A stretch of DNA of 64,000 nt, from NCBI RefSeq assembly GCF_016808335.1, contig NC_053150.1:31699238-31763237 (forward strand). The letters are read 5' to 3'. Source of the DNA: Panicum virgatum. Lineage: Eukaryota; Streptophyta; Magnoliopsida; Poales; Poaceae. Below the pieces are notes generated by a model, which was given only the letters and a program-made list of their open reading frames with translations, had not been told where the DNA came from and did not search any database. Of the stretch, positions 10,564 to 23,122 are shown in pieces (position 1 is the first letter of the stretch; every line of letters starts with the position of its first letter). The position numbers were made by a program, and so were the translations under genes.

Positions 10564-11219
10564 GTTCGAATTTCTTTTCTGGGCTTCTGTATAACTACGG
10601 AATCTTACATCATCTCACCCCTAATTTCTTTGTTCATCTTTCCATCTTCGTGCATTTGTGCGAAGCTTCCCTGGGCATCGAGCCACATTTTGAACTTTTC
10701 CGCCATCTCTTCCATCTCAAGCCCCAGCCCAACTCTACAAGACTAGGTGTAGTCGGGGGTGCAGGCATTCAGCTTAGGCATGGGATGGATAAAGTGTATA
10801 TCCCATATAAACTGTCAGGCAAAGTAATCAATTGGAAGCAAAAATGGTTTTATGTCGGAAACCATGGGAACATTCTTCCAGTGATTGCTCCAGGGCCCCC
10901 AGTTATCAGGCTTGAGTGGAAGAAAAAGCGGCTAGATACCAGCCAGGTTCCTGATCTGCTTAAGTTGATTGCAGACCTAAAGCAGAATCGAATAACTAGA
11001 GATGTTGTAGTGTTTGATTGGATGAAGTGTAGAATCCAGCCTCTTCAAGCCCGGGAAACTTTTGGCTTTGAGTATCAAGGAGCAAGTGACCCATCACAGT
11101 ACTCGACCAAGGAGATCTCCAATGGAAAAGCTCTGCGTCGAGTACAACAACTACTTGAGAAAGTAGATCATGTGCCTCATCTACTCGATATCTTTTTGGC
11201 ATCAAATCCTCCAAAACAG
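10480..11219 (+). pseudogene. Antisense ORF (aORF) of gypsy copy A, PF04195-like exon
   Basis: The plus-strand frame encodes a protein antisense to the retrotransposon. Family features (the rice-type 'putative gypsy type transposon' domain, PF04195) are seen in LLYNYGILHHLTPNFFVHL, FVHLCEASLGIEPHF, WKQKWFYVGNHGN and VVFDWMKCRIQPLQ. The exon ends at a GT donor at 11220, the same position relative to the protein as the first donor in copy B (36133). Its N-terminus is confused by a partial tandem duplication (10441-10563), and the following exons are lost. Function is unknown. In Tat-lineage elements such ORFs lie between pol and the 3' LTR. Confidence 0.65.
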
Positions 11220-11290
11220 GTATGTACAAAGTAGTCGATTTGCTTTTCGAGTACTTTTTCTTTGTAGATGTCATATATCTGACAACTTTT

Positions 11291-12440
11291 TTCCTAGTAT
11301 ATAGGAGGATGCGAATGTATATAGGAGCAGCACTCCTCTACGCAATCGCACACCACATCTCCTCAAGTTATTGACCAGCAATGCACGGTCAACCTCGCCA
11401 AGAAGGCGAACCCTTGTCTGTGAATCGAAGAACACAAGTAAGAACAAGGGAACAAGGAAGAATGCAACCGAATTTGCAGATGATGGGCTCCAACACAATA
11501 CACAGCCCAAAGGCCAAAATATAGCGACGTGGCACCGAAGCAGATTCTGGGCGTGGACTTGATTCGACGATTACCGTTGTCTCCAATAGTATTGGGACCT
11601 CAAACTAAATCAATTGGTTATCTTATGAAATTATGTTTCCATCCATATGTGGGTCGTCAAAAACAGAGTCCGTATGCGACTTGGGCATCCATTTTATCAC
11701 AGACTGCTTCTGGAGTCCGCGATGGACACTAACTTGACATCTATTGGGCCTCCAACTTGACTTAGACGCCCTTGCTGGCCTCCTAAGGAGGTGGCCAAGG
11801 GGAAGGACATTCTTGGACATCTTTGAAGTCCTCTCCACATGTTTGGGACATGCTCCAACTTGGGTCTGGGTCTCATGTGTAAAAAACAAGCATGTCACGA
11901 CATTGTAATGACACATTTGTACCTACAAGCAAATAATGACATGTACATTTGGAACTAAATGAATTATATAAGAAATCATTATGCAAATTTAGGAATGAAC
12001 TCACCTTATTATCAATGTTCATATCTGAAAGTGCCATGCCCTCGTCAGTTTGAATTATCCCTAGCAGACAATTGATTTTTTTTATATGTCTCTAATACAT
12101 GAGCTAGAATAGAACATATGAGCCTAAATGTAATTTTTATTCAATTTTCAAAATTCATTGGAGGTTCATATAGTTCAACTTGGAATTACTTTCGATAAGC
12201 ACGCAGAAATTCATTTAAATCATAGAAAATACCAAATATGTTCAATAATTGTTCAAACTCCTACATGACAACTTGGATGTTTTCTATTACATGTAAGAAA
12301 TATATTGGGATATATCATAAAATCATTTTGTATTGAAACTAGGGTATCTCCATGAGCGACTTAGATGAGCCCGGCCCTCTCCTTAATTAGTACACAAAGT
12401 GATTGTTGTCATCATCTCAGGATGGATGAGTAACTTTACC
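11291..12440. other. Stretch without a recognisable gene
   Basis: Mixed sequence with short ORFs (11371-11562, 11623-11916 minus) that show no recognisable motif. It may contain decayed retrotransposon sequence. Nothing specific can be supported. Confidence 0.35.
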
Positions 12441-12442
12441 GA

Positions 12443-12728
12443 AAAGTCATGTAGTTTTAGTGGTTACAAGAGTCTCGATAGCACCTCAGGTCTGGGTTCA
12501 ACTTCTTGTGGGAGCAAATATTTTAGGATTTAATGGCGTTGTGCTTTCAATGGTAGGCGATGCTCCCGTCGACAGCAAGAAGCCTATGATGATTTCGTCA
12601 ATTTTGTGGGTTTGCTGGCTCGGTCTTCGAAGATGCTCATAGGGGTAGGTTTTGCGCTCGTGCATTCATAGAGTGAGTGTGCATGCATTTTGAATGTTTG
12701 AGTTGTACTTGTAATCTTAAAGGAAAGA
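12443..12728 (+). mobile_element. tRNA-derived SINE, copy 2 (older)
   Basis: It aligns along its length with the SINE at 7813-8108 in the opposite orientation. Shared landmarks are an A-box-like TTTTAGTGGTTACAAG (12455-12470), B-box-like GGGTTCAACTTC (12494-12505), TAGGCGATGCTCCCGTCGAC and CTTCGAAGATGCTCATAGGG. It is more diverged and its TSD is not clear (AGTAACT occurs near both ends). Confidence 0.75.
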
Positions 12729-12835
12729 TAAGTAACTAAAAGTTGAAATGGTAGTGATGTAAATGCCAATAAAATGCTGGCTCCGATCTCTGATTCTGCA
12801 ACACCAAAAAAACAGCTGGCTCTAAGAGCAACTCC

Positions 12836-13137
12836 AGCAAAACCCCTATTTGGGTGACCAAATTCACATTTTAGTCATTTTACTCAAATTTTCATCTCCA
12901 ACAGAGCCTCTACTTGGGTGACTAAAATGAGAAGTGACTAAATTTCCTCTCCCACCCCCTCAATTTGGCCACCCTCTACTTAGACTACCGAAAGTAGAGC
13001 CCACTATTTTTCCCCTTTTAGTCTATTTAGTCGGTGCTGCTGGAATAGAGATTACATTTTAGGTGATTAAACTTGGAAAGTGAGTGACTAAAATGAGTTT
13101 TAGTCATTCAAATTTAGTCACTCCACTGGAGTTGCTC
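12836..13137. mobile_element. Tourist-like MITE (PIF/Harbinger)
   Basis: The ends are GAGCAACTCC and GGAGTTGCTC. They are flanked by TAA at 12833-12835 and 13138-13140, the 3-bp TWA target of PIF/Harbinger elements. It is 302 bp and non-coding. It shares terminal sequence with the larger element at 29731-30433. Confidence 0.85.
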
Positions 13138-13140
13138 TAA

Positions 13141-14136
13141 AACCATGATTCCCACTACTCCACTAGAAGTAGTCAACGGATCCTTAACCTGCTAACCCAC
13201 GAGCTTAACCTGCTATATCTACATCCAGTTGATTAGTGGTACGGTAGATGTCACGTACACGTCGATGCCGACGGCTCAAATGCAATGTGGACAGAGCCCG
13301 CATAGAAAGGCTGCTTGCTTTCAGTTAGATCCAACTCACCACCCAACCAAAAGCTAAGAGAAGTGATATTCCACAAGGTCCAACCCAGTCACCGCCGCCA
13401 GCCGGCAAACGATTCTGTCCCAATCATGCATCGGTATCGGCTGCGGCTGCTGACCTTTTCCTCTTTGGCAGCGAAGGCCTGCCGATATGTTTGGAGTAGT
13501 GTGAAATGCCCAAAACGGCTGGGAGCAGGGAGCTGGCCTTTTCCCGTTCTGCTGCCACTTTCGTTTTCACAACCTCTCTCTCTCACACCCACACACATGT
13601 TGGGGATTCCCTACTTCATTTTCCAATAATAAAGGCTATATAGGTGGTAGAGCACCTTCATATGATGGTGACAACAACATTTGCCATGGCTATGAAGACC
13701 TATATATAAAAAAATGATGTGGGAAGATGATGTATATATAGGCTACGAGATTCATTGACAATTAGGTTGGCAACGCAACTTTACGTCTCCTTTTCTGAGC
13801 TTATATATTGTGCAATGAACAAGCTAAGGTACAAGGACTGACCAACAAGAGGAAAGGCATTGTGCATGGAAAACATTTCAGATGCACCTTTTGTTATCAA
13901 TCAGTGCTTAAGAATTAAGATTATGTTGGAGAGGCGCCTAGTTCGATTCCTCTGGCCAAATGCTAGGGGACTGACTGATTCAAATGGTGCACAAATAGAC
14001 GACCCATGCATGATGCATGAAGATACTAGCGAGCTACTAACAAGTATACATCACTAGTCACTGTACGGCACTAGAGTCATAACTTGAGTGACTGCTTAGT
14101 AAGTTTCTTCATGGGTTTTGAGTTCATACACGGTGA
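13141..14136. other. Stretch without a recognisable gene
   Basis: Intergenic-looking sequence. The ORFs at 13315-13629 and 13860-14057 have no domain, paralog or convincing codon pattern. Confidence 0.4.
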
Positions 14137-14145
14137 CTATTTATA

Positions 14146-14691
14146 GAGAAAATTCCCTATATGACACTCCCAAAACTGTTAATTCCTTTCTTGGCCCTCG
14201 AAAGCTGAATATTCCCTATTTGACACTCCTCCAAACTTTTCATTCCCAATATGACATTCCATCCAAGTCTGTTAGCATGCACTACATAAGCATACAAGAT
14301 TATAATCTACTTCATATATCTACACACAAGGATTCCAAAATATCTTAAATTTTCTTTTTACGATTTTTCTATAATTTACTGTGTATTTTCAAAGTCTGTA
14401 GCAATTTAAACTAGAGCAAAAACTATTTAGAAATTGAAGATCAGCCTGCAAATAAAGTTGTAGACCTTATAATAAGGAATCCAACAAATTTTAGTTTGCA
14501 TTTTTCTGATTTTTTCTACAATTTACTATGGTTTTCCAAAGTTTCAGCCGGTTTACTGTTAGTGCCTGGAATGGATGGAATGTCATATTGGAAATGAAAA
14601 GTTTGGAGAAGTGTCAAATAGGGAATATTCAGCTTTCGAGGGCCAAGAAAGGAATTAGCAGTTTTGGGAGTGTCAAATAGGGAATTTTCTC
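14146..14691. mobile_element. Mutator-like non-autonomous element with long TIRs
   Basis: About 130-bp terminal inverted repeats start GAGAAAATTCCCTATATGAC at 14146 and end GGGAATTTTCTC at 14691. A perfect 9-bp TSD, CTATTTATA (14137-14145 and 14692-14700), identifies the Mutator superfamily. The short interior is AT-rich and non-coding. Confidence 0.92.
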
Positions 14692-15277
14692 CTATTTATA
14701 TCGCTATTGTGTTCACACGCTCAAGGGTGTCCAAGGTTATACAACTATATTGTCCCACATGTACACATTTTTTCTTCCTCCATTAAGTACGCTTAAAATG
14801 TTGACTATCTTTCTGAATATTTGTGGGTAGTTCAGTACGTACTAGATTTAAAACGTTTGCCTGGAATATTGTTTTTTTTTGCATATGACTGATAGTTATT
14901 TGTCTTTGTTAGGATTTTTCTGAAATAGACAATGGTTTTAGGTCTACTTAAGTCATATTCCGAGAGTTATTTGCTAAGTGAACAATATTTTTATTATGGT
15001 TAGATTGTTGGTTGGGATTTGTTTTCCCCTTGCAGATTGTCAAAATTAGACTACAAACCCTCGACCATTCTAGAAAAAATAATTAAAATAGAAATAATGT
15101 TGTGGTACTACATTATTGCATTTGATGTTCTAAATAAATTTCATATATGCCATTAAACTTTCAAAATTCTGAACATTATGATTTTTTTATTCTATATCAT
15201 CATGGTTGACTTCGTAAAAGTTAAATAGATTTATATGTCCTAAAAAATGTTTTCATCACAATATTATTTTACTAGCC

Positions 15278-15378
<101 letters not shown>

Positions 15379-16225
15379 CTGGTCCACAACTTGCACTTCT
15401 CTGTCCCTTCACAGCTGGACTGTCTGCCAAAGGATATAGCTGGTCCTGGAGAAGCAGTCATGCACATCAATCTAGTTGTGATGTGTCCGTCTGTCATTTA
15501 CAATGACTGCTTCTGGACGCAGTGCTGAAAACCTTGCGCCGGGTGTTCACACAGCGAAAGCTACGGACAGCCCAGCTCGATCTAATGACCTAAGTAGAGC
15601 TTATTATATGTACCCACCTTTTATTCCATCGTAATGGAAAAAATTCTATTAGATGACCTGTAAGTGTCCATGTTTTGCTGGTTGTCAAGTGTCCATGCGA
15701 CCTTGCATGCTTAATGAATGGGTGAAGAAAAACGTACCTACAAATCCTGAATTTTTGTGGGCCAGTTCAAAGAATTTTTTTGCAATGGCAGATGTTCATT
15801 TCACACTAGGAGAACTTGGATACGGAATTTTTTTTTGTATGTGTGATCCTCCTTTGTGAGGATTAAATTAGATGGTAGAGGACAGGTATGTGCACATCAA
15901 TTAGTTGTATATTGGAAGAACACATGCTCAGCTGTCCTAGTTGTGATTTTGGAATTCCTAAGCATATGATTGATTTGGATATCAATGTGTTCACACCTAA
16001 GAAGGTTTACATATTCAGATATTTGCTCAGTTATAGCCTCGCCTTTTTATATTTAGCTGAACCAAAGCGAGTTTGATTATTGAACTAATGTATTTCTAAA
16101 ATAAATTTTCGAAGCTTACTTTAGTAATCCTAATTCAATAAACACAGAGAGTCAGAGAGTGGACGTTTAGAACCATTGGTAGCACATAACGCAAAATGAT
16201 ATGCTCTAATAACTTGTTGCCACAC

Positions 16226-16249
16226 TATATATATATATATATATATATA
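16226..16249. repeat. (TA)n microsatellite
   Basis: A short uninterrupted TA run. Confidence 0.95.
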
Positions 16250-18846
16250 ACCACAGAAAACCATATCCTTACCCGCTTATACTCTCATCTTTGCTAGTTT
16301 TTGCATATGAGTTACTCATTTGTCCACCATTTTTCGCTCGAAATAGGCACACATACAGTTTCATGGTTTCGAATCCACAACCTCCCTCTCATGTAAACCT
16401 TCTTATTGTCACTTCATTACTGATAGCAACAAGGTTGTATTCTCATCTTTGTTGTCTAAACCTCCAGTCAATTACTTGTAGATCGATCTCATTGAAACCT
16501 ACAGATTTTGTATAAAGTTTAGCTTCGTTCGAGTGATATAAAAGAATTTATGAATTTCCAAATTAAAATTACAAAATACAGAAAGTATAGGAGCTGGCTG
16601 ATAATACATGCTAAAACAAATAATCATGGAGTTATCTATGGCGCGCCACAATTATTGCCAAAAGGAAAGCTAATTCAGGTTATACAACTAGCCTCTGGAT
16701 AAAGCAACTTGATTTTATACATTTTATTAGCAGCCAAAACCTAACATAGTCGCAATAATAATCTGAAATCTATCACAGATAAACACAAATAAGAGGATAA
16801 ATTCAATTCTCTTGGTGGGAGCCTAATTAATCCTCAAACTTCTTATGAATAAGTATTTTGCGCAAATCAGTGTTGCTCTTTTTGAAATGCACGAAAGGTT
16901 CCTGGGAAGAAGTGATACTCCGTCCATCCCACCATATACATAACACGTGTTGGTGATATGGGAGCCTAATCTCGCACTTTTCATACAAATATTGGCAACT
17001 CGTGTTGCTCCTTTTCAAATGCTAGAAACTGTTCCCGGGAAAGAAGGGGGGAAAGTGACATTTTCGTGGTATGAACAGTTTCAACAGGGAGGAAGATCAA
17101 CAGCAGCCATGCTGCCTTATCGATGGGTCGGAACGTATAGCTCACCTAGCGAGGATGACAACCAGCAAAGACAAATCCACCAAGGCTTTTCACACTAGAA
17201 AACTAGCTATACACGAATGTTGCTTGACTATTACACAAATGCTCTCTCCTCCCTCTTCTTCACAAACACTCCATTAATTATTTGCATGCTTACATTGCAT
17301 CCATCTGCACATGTACAGATGATGGTAAAGAATAGAATTAACAATTTCAGGGGCCCTGATTTATTAACACGCATCACAGACATCCAGAGAGCCGGATCTG
17401 TTGTTCGTCTTCATGAGACGGGGTTCACACTTCACACTACTCACCTTGTGACCATCAGCTCCTCGATCTCACCATGACTCTAGTATGAAGACCAGCACTA
17501 GGCCGTGCCTGATAAAGTACTATGTACCTACCCATAACTGATTTGGCAGGCACAGCTCGGCTGGACCGATTTGGTTTGGCTCCAAGCTAACTTGCAAACA
17601 ACCAACGGAGACAAACAACGAAGTGCGTTCATACTACAGCGCAAGCGACACAAATTGCCTCCCTTGCTTTCAAACTAGTTATATGAAGCATAGAGGGGGC
17701 GCGTTAACGCCATTTGTTTCCTTTCCCTTCAAAATTCTCGAAGTTTCCACACAACCACACACTATACAGAACATCAAATTTGTCCCGGTTGGGAAACTCC
17801 TGTTATCCCGGTTTCCCAACCGCCAGATTGGGGCAAAAGGGTGCGCCATGTGGCCGGTGCACCCTTTTGTCCCGGTTGGTGTTACCAACCCGGACCAAAG
17901 GTCATTTTTTCTATTTTCCTTTTCTTAATTTTTTTCTATTTCAATTATACTTTTGCATTTCAATTAAACTTATGTATTGGAATTCAGTGTGAGTAGGAAC
18001 TCCACTAATACACACACACACATATATATATATATATATGAAATATTATAGGACAGGACTAATCTCTACTCTGAGTATGGAATATGCTATTCCATACCAG
18101 AGCCCACCTTCCTTCGCAGGCGCGCCAACGCGCATCGGACCGGCGCGTCCTCCCTCTCCGCACCGGTTTTACTCTTGGTTTTTTTTCTCCCGTGCGTGAC
18201 TGAGAAGCCAAGCAAAATGGGCTGTTGTTGGCCTTTTTTTTCCCCTCCCACGATACCAGTTCCCTATTTATTCGGCATGCAGATTGCAAACCGCACCTTC
18301 TTAGCTCACGTGGGTTTCTTTTTGCATGTGCCACACCGAACTTAATTATATTTTCATGTTTTTGTGATAATAAATTGAACTCACTCTTACAAATAAAAGC
18401 CGGCAATTTGCAATTTGATCACTTCCAAAACCTATTCATCCAGTAATCATGTAAAATGGTTAAATTGCTATTTGAATAGAATGATTTTGTGACAACAAAT
18501 TCATCTGAGTCTTGGTCAACAAAGGTAATAACCTGTTCATCCCTAGATTTGTCATAAAAACAAGAATTTGCCATTTTAATACTAAAATGTTTTGGGAATA
18601 GATTTTACAGCAATCAGTTCATATTCGAAATGCATTAATTATAGGTGAACAAGATGTGAATACACATGTTCTTATATACTCGAAAGAACAAATTTAACAA
18701 ACATGGTCTGTCTGCGCAGGCAAAAATTTACAAACTACTGTACCCCACACCCAAGCAACTTCAGGAAACACAAGCCACAGTCAAAGCACTACATAATTGC
18801 AAAAAAACAATGTTTGATGTCATAGAATACACAGGATCATGAGGTG

Positions 18847-18987
18847 CTATGCAGGTGTGTCGCTGCTTAAGTCAATGTCAATCTTCAATAATTCTTCAGT
18901 ACACATTAGCCCCAGTAGTAACCCAGCGCAGGGGGCATTCCTTTCTTCGGAGATGAAGTCCAGTTTGAGCTGATCCGTGGCATACAA
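18847..18987 (-). pseudogene. Possible captured last exon, unknown protein
   Basis: After an AG acceptor on the minus strand, 46 codons stay open, with ordinary amino-acid composition (for example FISEERNAPCAGLLLGLMC and then ELLKIDIDLSSDTPA), ending in TAG at 18847-18849. The protein family was not recognised. It lies inside the nested candidate element, so it may be a captured gene fragment. Confidence 0.3.
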
Positions 18988-19469
18988 CTGCTTATACGAC
19001 CAACATACTAAAAGTCTAAAACGACAATGCCAATAAAGAAAAATAGTACAATGGATGCTGCAACTTAAAACACAATGATTATTTTCTGAAACCTTGTCAT
19101 CTCAACTTTAATAATAAAAGGTGAAAATTTGCTATCTGAACATAGTGATTTCACAATATAGCCATGAACATAAAAGATGGCTACTTTGCAATTTTGGTGC
19201 ATCGGTTTTGTAAGAGCCAACAAAAAGTATTTTGTTTGGACACATAATCTGATGGCATAAAACATCAGATAATTACAATGAGGAACCATGACTATAATCA
19301 TATGTAAATCAAATGATATAAAATGTTCTAGTTCAGCACTCACATGTTATGGTCGCCAAAGATGCTCTGGTGGAAATGGTCTCTGATCTGCACACACAGG
19401 GATTAGTACTGGCTAATTTATATACTTTTATACTAAAGCTCCAAGAATCGGAGCATTTCCGTGAATCGT

Positions 19470-19618
19470 GGCCCCACGTGGGACCCACGCACTGTTTATG
19501 CGGGTCCCACATACTATTCAGGTGGGACCCACGTGGGACCCACGCGCTATTCAGGCGGGACCCACGTGGGACCCACGCGCTATTCAGACGGGACCCACAT
19601 GGGGCCCACGGTTCTATT
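19470..19618. repeat. 33-bp minisatellite of GTGGGACCCAC units
   Basis: Two near-identical 33-bp units (19524-19556 and 19557-19589, each starting GGGACCCACGTGGGACCCAC) are flanked by degenerate units on both sides. Each unit has the near-palindrome CCCACGTGGG, which contains a CACGTG G-box, and GTGGGACC, which fits the TCP-factor consensus. Confidence 0.9.
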
Positions 19619-19895
19619 AAATGAGCATTTTTATCTTAAAAATTATTTTCCTTCCATTATTTGACAATACAAAATATATTTAACTACTTCCTACATATAA
19701 AAATAATAACTAAAATTTGTATACTACATTCACACGTGGTAGTTCTACTACTTTTTGGCTTTGGGTTTCCCTCCGTAAACTCACAAAATATACTTGAACT
19801 GTTCATTCATTTCTAATCTATTTTTCCTACTAAAGTAATCAAACTATACCTACTGACACAAAAAAATGAATTCCTAAGGAAAAATTGTTTGTACC

Positions 19896-20087
19896 TCTAT
19901 ACTAAAATGCTTGAGATTGGCGCGCTCTCAGACTCTAAACTACTATGCCGTTTTACTATAATTTTTAGATTTAACTCAATACATCGATACGATGTTGTTT
20001 CGAACATAGTAGCGAATAATATCTTTCCATTAATATTTTAGGTCAATGTTTTTGGTATAGGCGCGCGTAGCGCGCCAACCTGACTAG
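19896..20087 (+). mobile_element. Helitron-like 3' terminus (possible ~190-bp mini-Helitron)
   Basis: A perfect 7-bp GC hairpin (20060-20066 with 20070-20076) is followed after 7 nt by CTAG (20084-20087) and then T. This is the canonical Helitron 3' end. A candidate 5' end TCTATACTAAAATGC lies at 19896, but the preceding base is C and not the expected A, so the start is uncertain. It has no coding capacity. Confidence 0.5.
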
Positions 20088-21649
20088 TAGGCTCTTGAAA
20101 TGCCAGAAAATACTTTATGACGCTCATTATCACTAAATATGGGGCCCAAGGAAAAAAAAGAAGTTGAACTGGTTGCCTCTGCACCCAGCCATCACTAAAT
20201 TTGGGACTGCTAATAAGCTGAAAATACTAGGTCACTAAATTTGGGACTGCAAATAAGCTAAAACACCAGAAGGTACACCCACTAATCAATTTAAGTCTTT
20301 AACCTCTCACCATTATTACAAATCGTCCCACTAACCGTCTCCACCAACGCATTTTATCAAGCAGCAGGAGGGGAATGGAATACAAACTGACTGAAAACAC
20401 CAGCAGGTACTCGATTTAATTCTTCAATCTATTGATTATTACACATCATTGCCACCAACACATGCAATCAAGAAACAGCTGGGGGATAGAATGAAGGTAA
20501 GAAACCTCTTTGAACTAAAACCTGAACAAATCATCAAGAAACTGAACTATAAATAATGAAACAGGGAAAAGAATGACGCAAATACCAATTGCAACAACCT
20601 AAGGCCTAATTTGAACTACAACCTGGGCAAATCATCAGAACCTCCAAGGTAAATCAACCAACGGAAATTAAATGGTCTGCAGATAGAAAATTGTACGCAG
20701 TAACACAAAAATAGGAGAAAGTATATCTGTAGGCTAAACCTTACATTGTACAGAACACCATCTTCATTACTAGCTTAGTGTGATTTTAAGTCATCCAAAA
20801 TAACAGTTTTAAACTTCATTTGTAGCCTGTGAACTAAGAGCAGTCTAGATCCGGAAGGCAATGGACACAAATTATTTTGACTGAACTAAAATGTCCATGG
20901 CAAGGCAGCTTTTATATCTCAATAACTGACAAAAGTTGAATATTTTTGATAGATTATGCATCTGATTAATCCACCAAAACATAAAGCTAATCATGCATCA
21001 TTAGTTGCACAGATCCACAATAGAACCTTGAAAAACAGCTGCATGCTCTGTCTAGGCGCGGGCAGGGTATTATAATTGTTAGCTAAAAATCAACTGAACT
21101 ATCAATCAATAAATTCAGAAAAATCTGCTAAATAATTTTATTGCTAATCTAGTAATCATAACTCTGCCAAGAGATGTTGTTATCTACAACTATCCACATG
21201 CGTTGGACTCGGAGATCAATTCGCAAACAAAAAAAAATCACCTCCTGAACACATGCACTAGTGGAATTTCTTAAAAAGAATACAATGCACCAGTTGATAA
21301 TAGAAGAAAGCACAAAGGGGCAAGGCACCTGAGTGCAGGGGCTGCGGCACTTGTCCTCTCTGCTGGATGCTTGATTCAGTATTTGGGTGTTGTTGCACGT
21401 CGTTCATCTGCTCATGGCCACCAGCTCATCAGGCATGCCACCAGCTCGTCGGCCAGGGGAGAGGCCGGTTGTTTTTCCTTAATCTAAAAAAAAGCTTGTC
21501 AGCCAGGGATGGGTGAACACGCATCAGGATCGATCCCACCATCAATGAGAGTCACAAACTCATCACGTTAGGGACTAGAACAGCAGCCAATCGGATGAAA
21601 TCTCACCCAAGCCGTATTTCTTCGCACATATATTAATAAGGCAACAGAT

Positions 21650-22560
21650 CAAATGGAATCACCTGGTGAGGTATTTAAAGGGGATGAGCGAAGAGAGAAG
21701 ATAATGAGAAAGACGATGTGGGCTCACGGATGGAGAACATCGATGGAATCGGTGGCGGCCAAACACAATGGCGCGGTGGAGGCCTGTGGGGTTGGGGGAT
21801 CTGCGATGGAGGGAAAGAACAACACCTCGCGGCGCCGGCACCATATCTCCAACACAGGGTTGCTATGTCCACACTGCACGGACGCCTACAGCTCGCCGGG
21901 GAGGCACGGGGCGGAAAAACAACGCATCGCCAGGAGGGTCGCCGACGGCGCAGGGTCTCGCCACGGCTCTAGTAGGGGGTACCTCTGAAGCTCTACGTTG
22001 TGAGGATGCAGCGCGCTGGCGGGAGGCTCTCGGCGGCGCGGTAGGAGGGGGTGAAAAGGATCCCCCGAGACACGCCGGGATGGGGGTGGTGCGGCGCTGG
22101 AGTTGGGGACGCGTCTGGGGGTGAAGGAGCGGCGACGGCAGGTTGATGCAGCGCTGCCAGGATATATCCGAGCTGGGCGTCGGGATTGGGGTCACGTCTG
22201 GAGGAGGGAGCAGTGACTGGGTGCCAGGATTGGGGGCACCAATTCGAGATGGACGCCGGGATCGGGGGCGAGTGTGGGGAAGAAGGAGCAGCGACGGCAG
22301 GGATCTGAGCTGGGCGGTTTTGGTGGTGCAGCGTCGGGCTCTGGGCGCGGGTTCTATGGCGGTGGTGGCGGTTTTGGGTGGTGCGGCGTCGGGGGCTGGG
22401 CGCGGGTTCTTGGCGGCGGCGGTAGGCGCGAGGGGGGTGGGGGTTGGGGTGGTGGGGTGGGGGGTGGGAGCGCAGCCCCGGACTGGATGCGGAAGACCGG
22501 ACAGGGAAAACCGGCAGATCGAGTGTGCAATTGGGCTCGGGTATGGAACAGTTTATTTCA
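21650..22560. other. GC-rich block with low-complexity ORFs
   Basis: It is open on both strands, with Gly/Arg- or Pro/Arg-rich translations (for example 21993-22565 minus and 22143-22580 plus). No domain is visible. It is probably captured GC-rich cargo or a CpG-rich leader next to the right inverted repeat of the nested candidate element. None of the ORFs is called as a gene. Confidence 0.4.
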
Positions 22561-22925
22561 TACATAGTCAGGGTACCTAATAGACCTACTATATATATAA
22601 TATTTGATCTAGATAGTTTTCATATATAAAGTAATTCACCTATTTATATATGTATACACATATCTATATGTGTGAATTTCTTTACATATGAAAATGTCTA
22701 GGACAAATATTATATAAATAAATATATATTATTGGAGGGCTTATATATATAATACATACATACTCATAAATAGATATCCTTAGATATATATACACACATA
22801 TATTTACATAGGTATATTCATTCTTAATTACATATATACGCGTATATTATCATATTTGCTGTGATTGTCAATGTGAGAGTGTCCATCATAGTAGAATTCG
22901 CCTTTTAGGTCGAGGACTTACTCAA

Positions 22926-23005
22926 CAATGAATCCGGACAATTGTTCTTTTATCGCTATAATCTTTTCCTCTGGTATGAGTTTATCGCGCATCTCCTCGA
23001 CCTTT
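22926..23005 (-). pseudogene. Exon-like remnant, probably element-encoded
   Basis: On the minus strand a short open block reads KVEEMRDKLIPEEKIIAIKE and then QLSGFIVE, before a GTAAGT donor. The charged helix-like sequence looks like real coding sequence from a transposon gene. The family was not identified with confidence. Confidence 0.35.
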
Positions 23006-23122
23006 GGAAAAATGGGATAATTAATTTTGACTAATTACAATACGAGTTCAAACATTAATAAGTTTTTTACTTACTTCAACCTCCCAATCGACCATGTCCT
23101 TTTGATACTGCTTTTCGGGGGG

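Larger units (their letters stand above)
8571..11290 (-). mobile_element. Truncated Tat-type Ty3/gypsy retrotransposon (copy A): one LTR plus antisense-gene region
   Basis: The LTR at 8571-8998 is homologous to the LTRs of the complete element at 34166-44141. As there, a purine-rich tract on the minus strand (AGCTCAGGGGCT) adjoins it. The internal part keeps only the LTR-proximal region with the plus-strand antisense gene (aORF). Homology fades shortly after the conserved splice donor at 11220, and gag-pol is absent. The right boundary near 11290 is approximate. No second LTR exists nearby. Confidence 0.8.
18065..22577. mobile_element. Candidate nested element with ~46-bp inverted repeats
   Basis: The sequence starting TACTCTGAGTATGGAATATG near 18067 pairs with the complement of the block ending CATAGTCAGGGTA near 22575. 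Both share TTCCATACC and GAGCCCA in the same order. No exact TSD was found, so the superfamily is unassigned. The right part (21.65-22.56 kb) is GC-rich with low-complexity ORFs, as in gene-capturing elements. Confidence 0.45.

Noticed and set aside
18065..22577. TSD CTAAT for the nested element
   Set aside because: CTAAT occurs near both ends but at different offsets, with mismatched neighbours. It does not count as a duplication.
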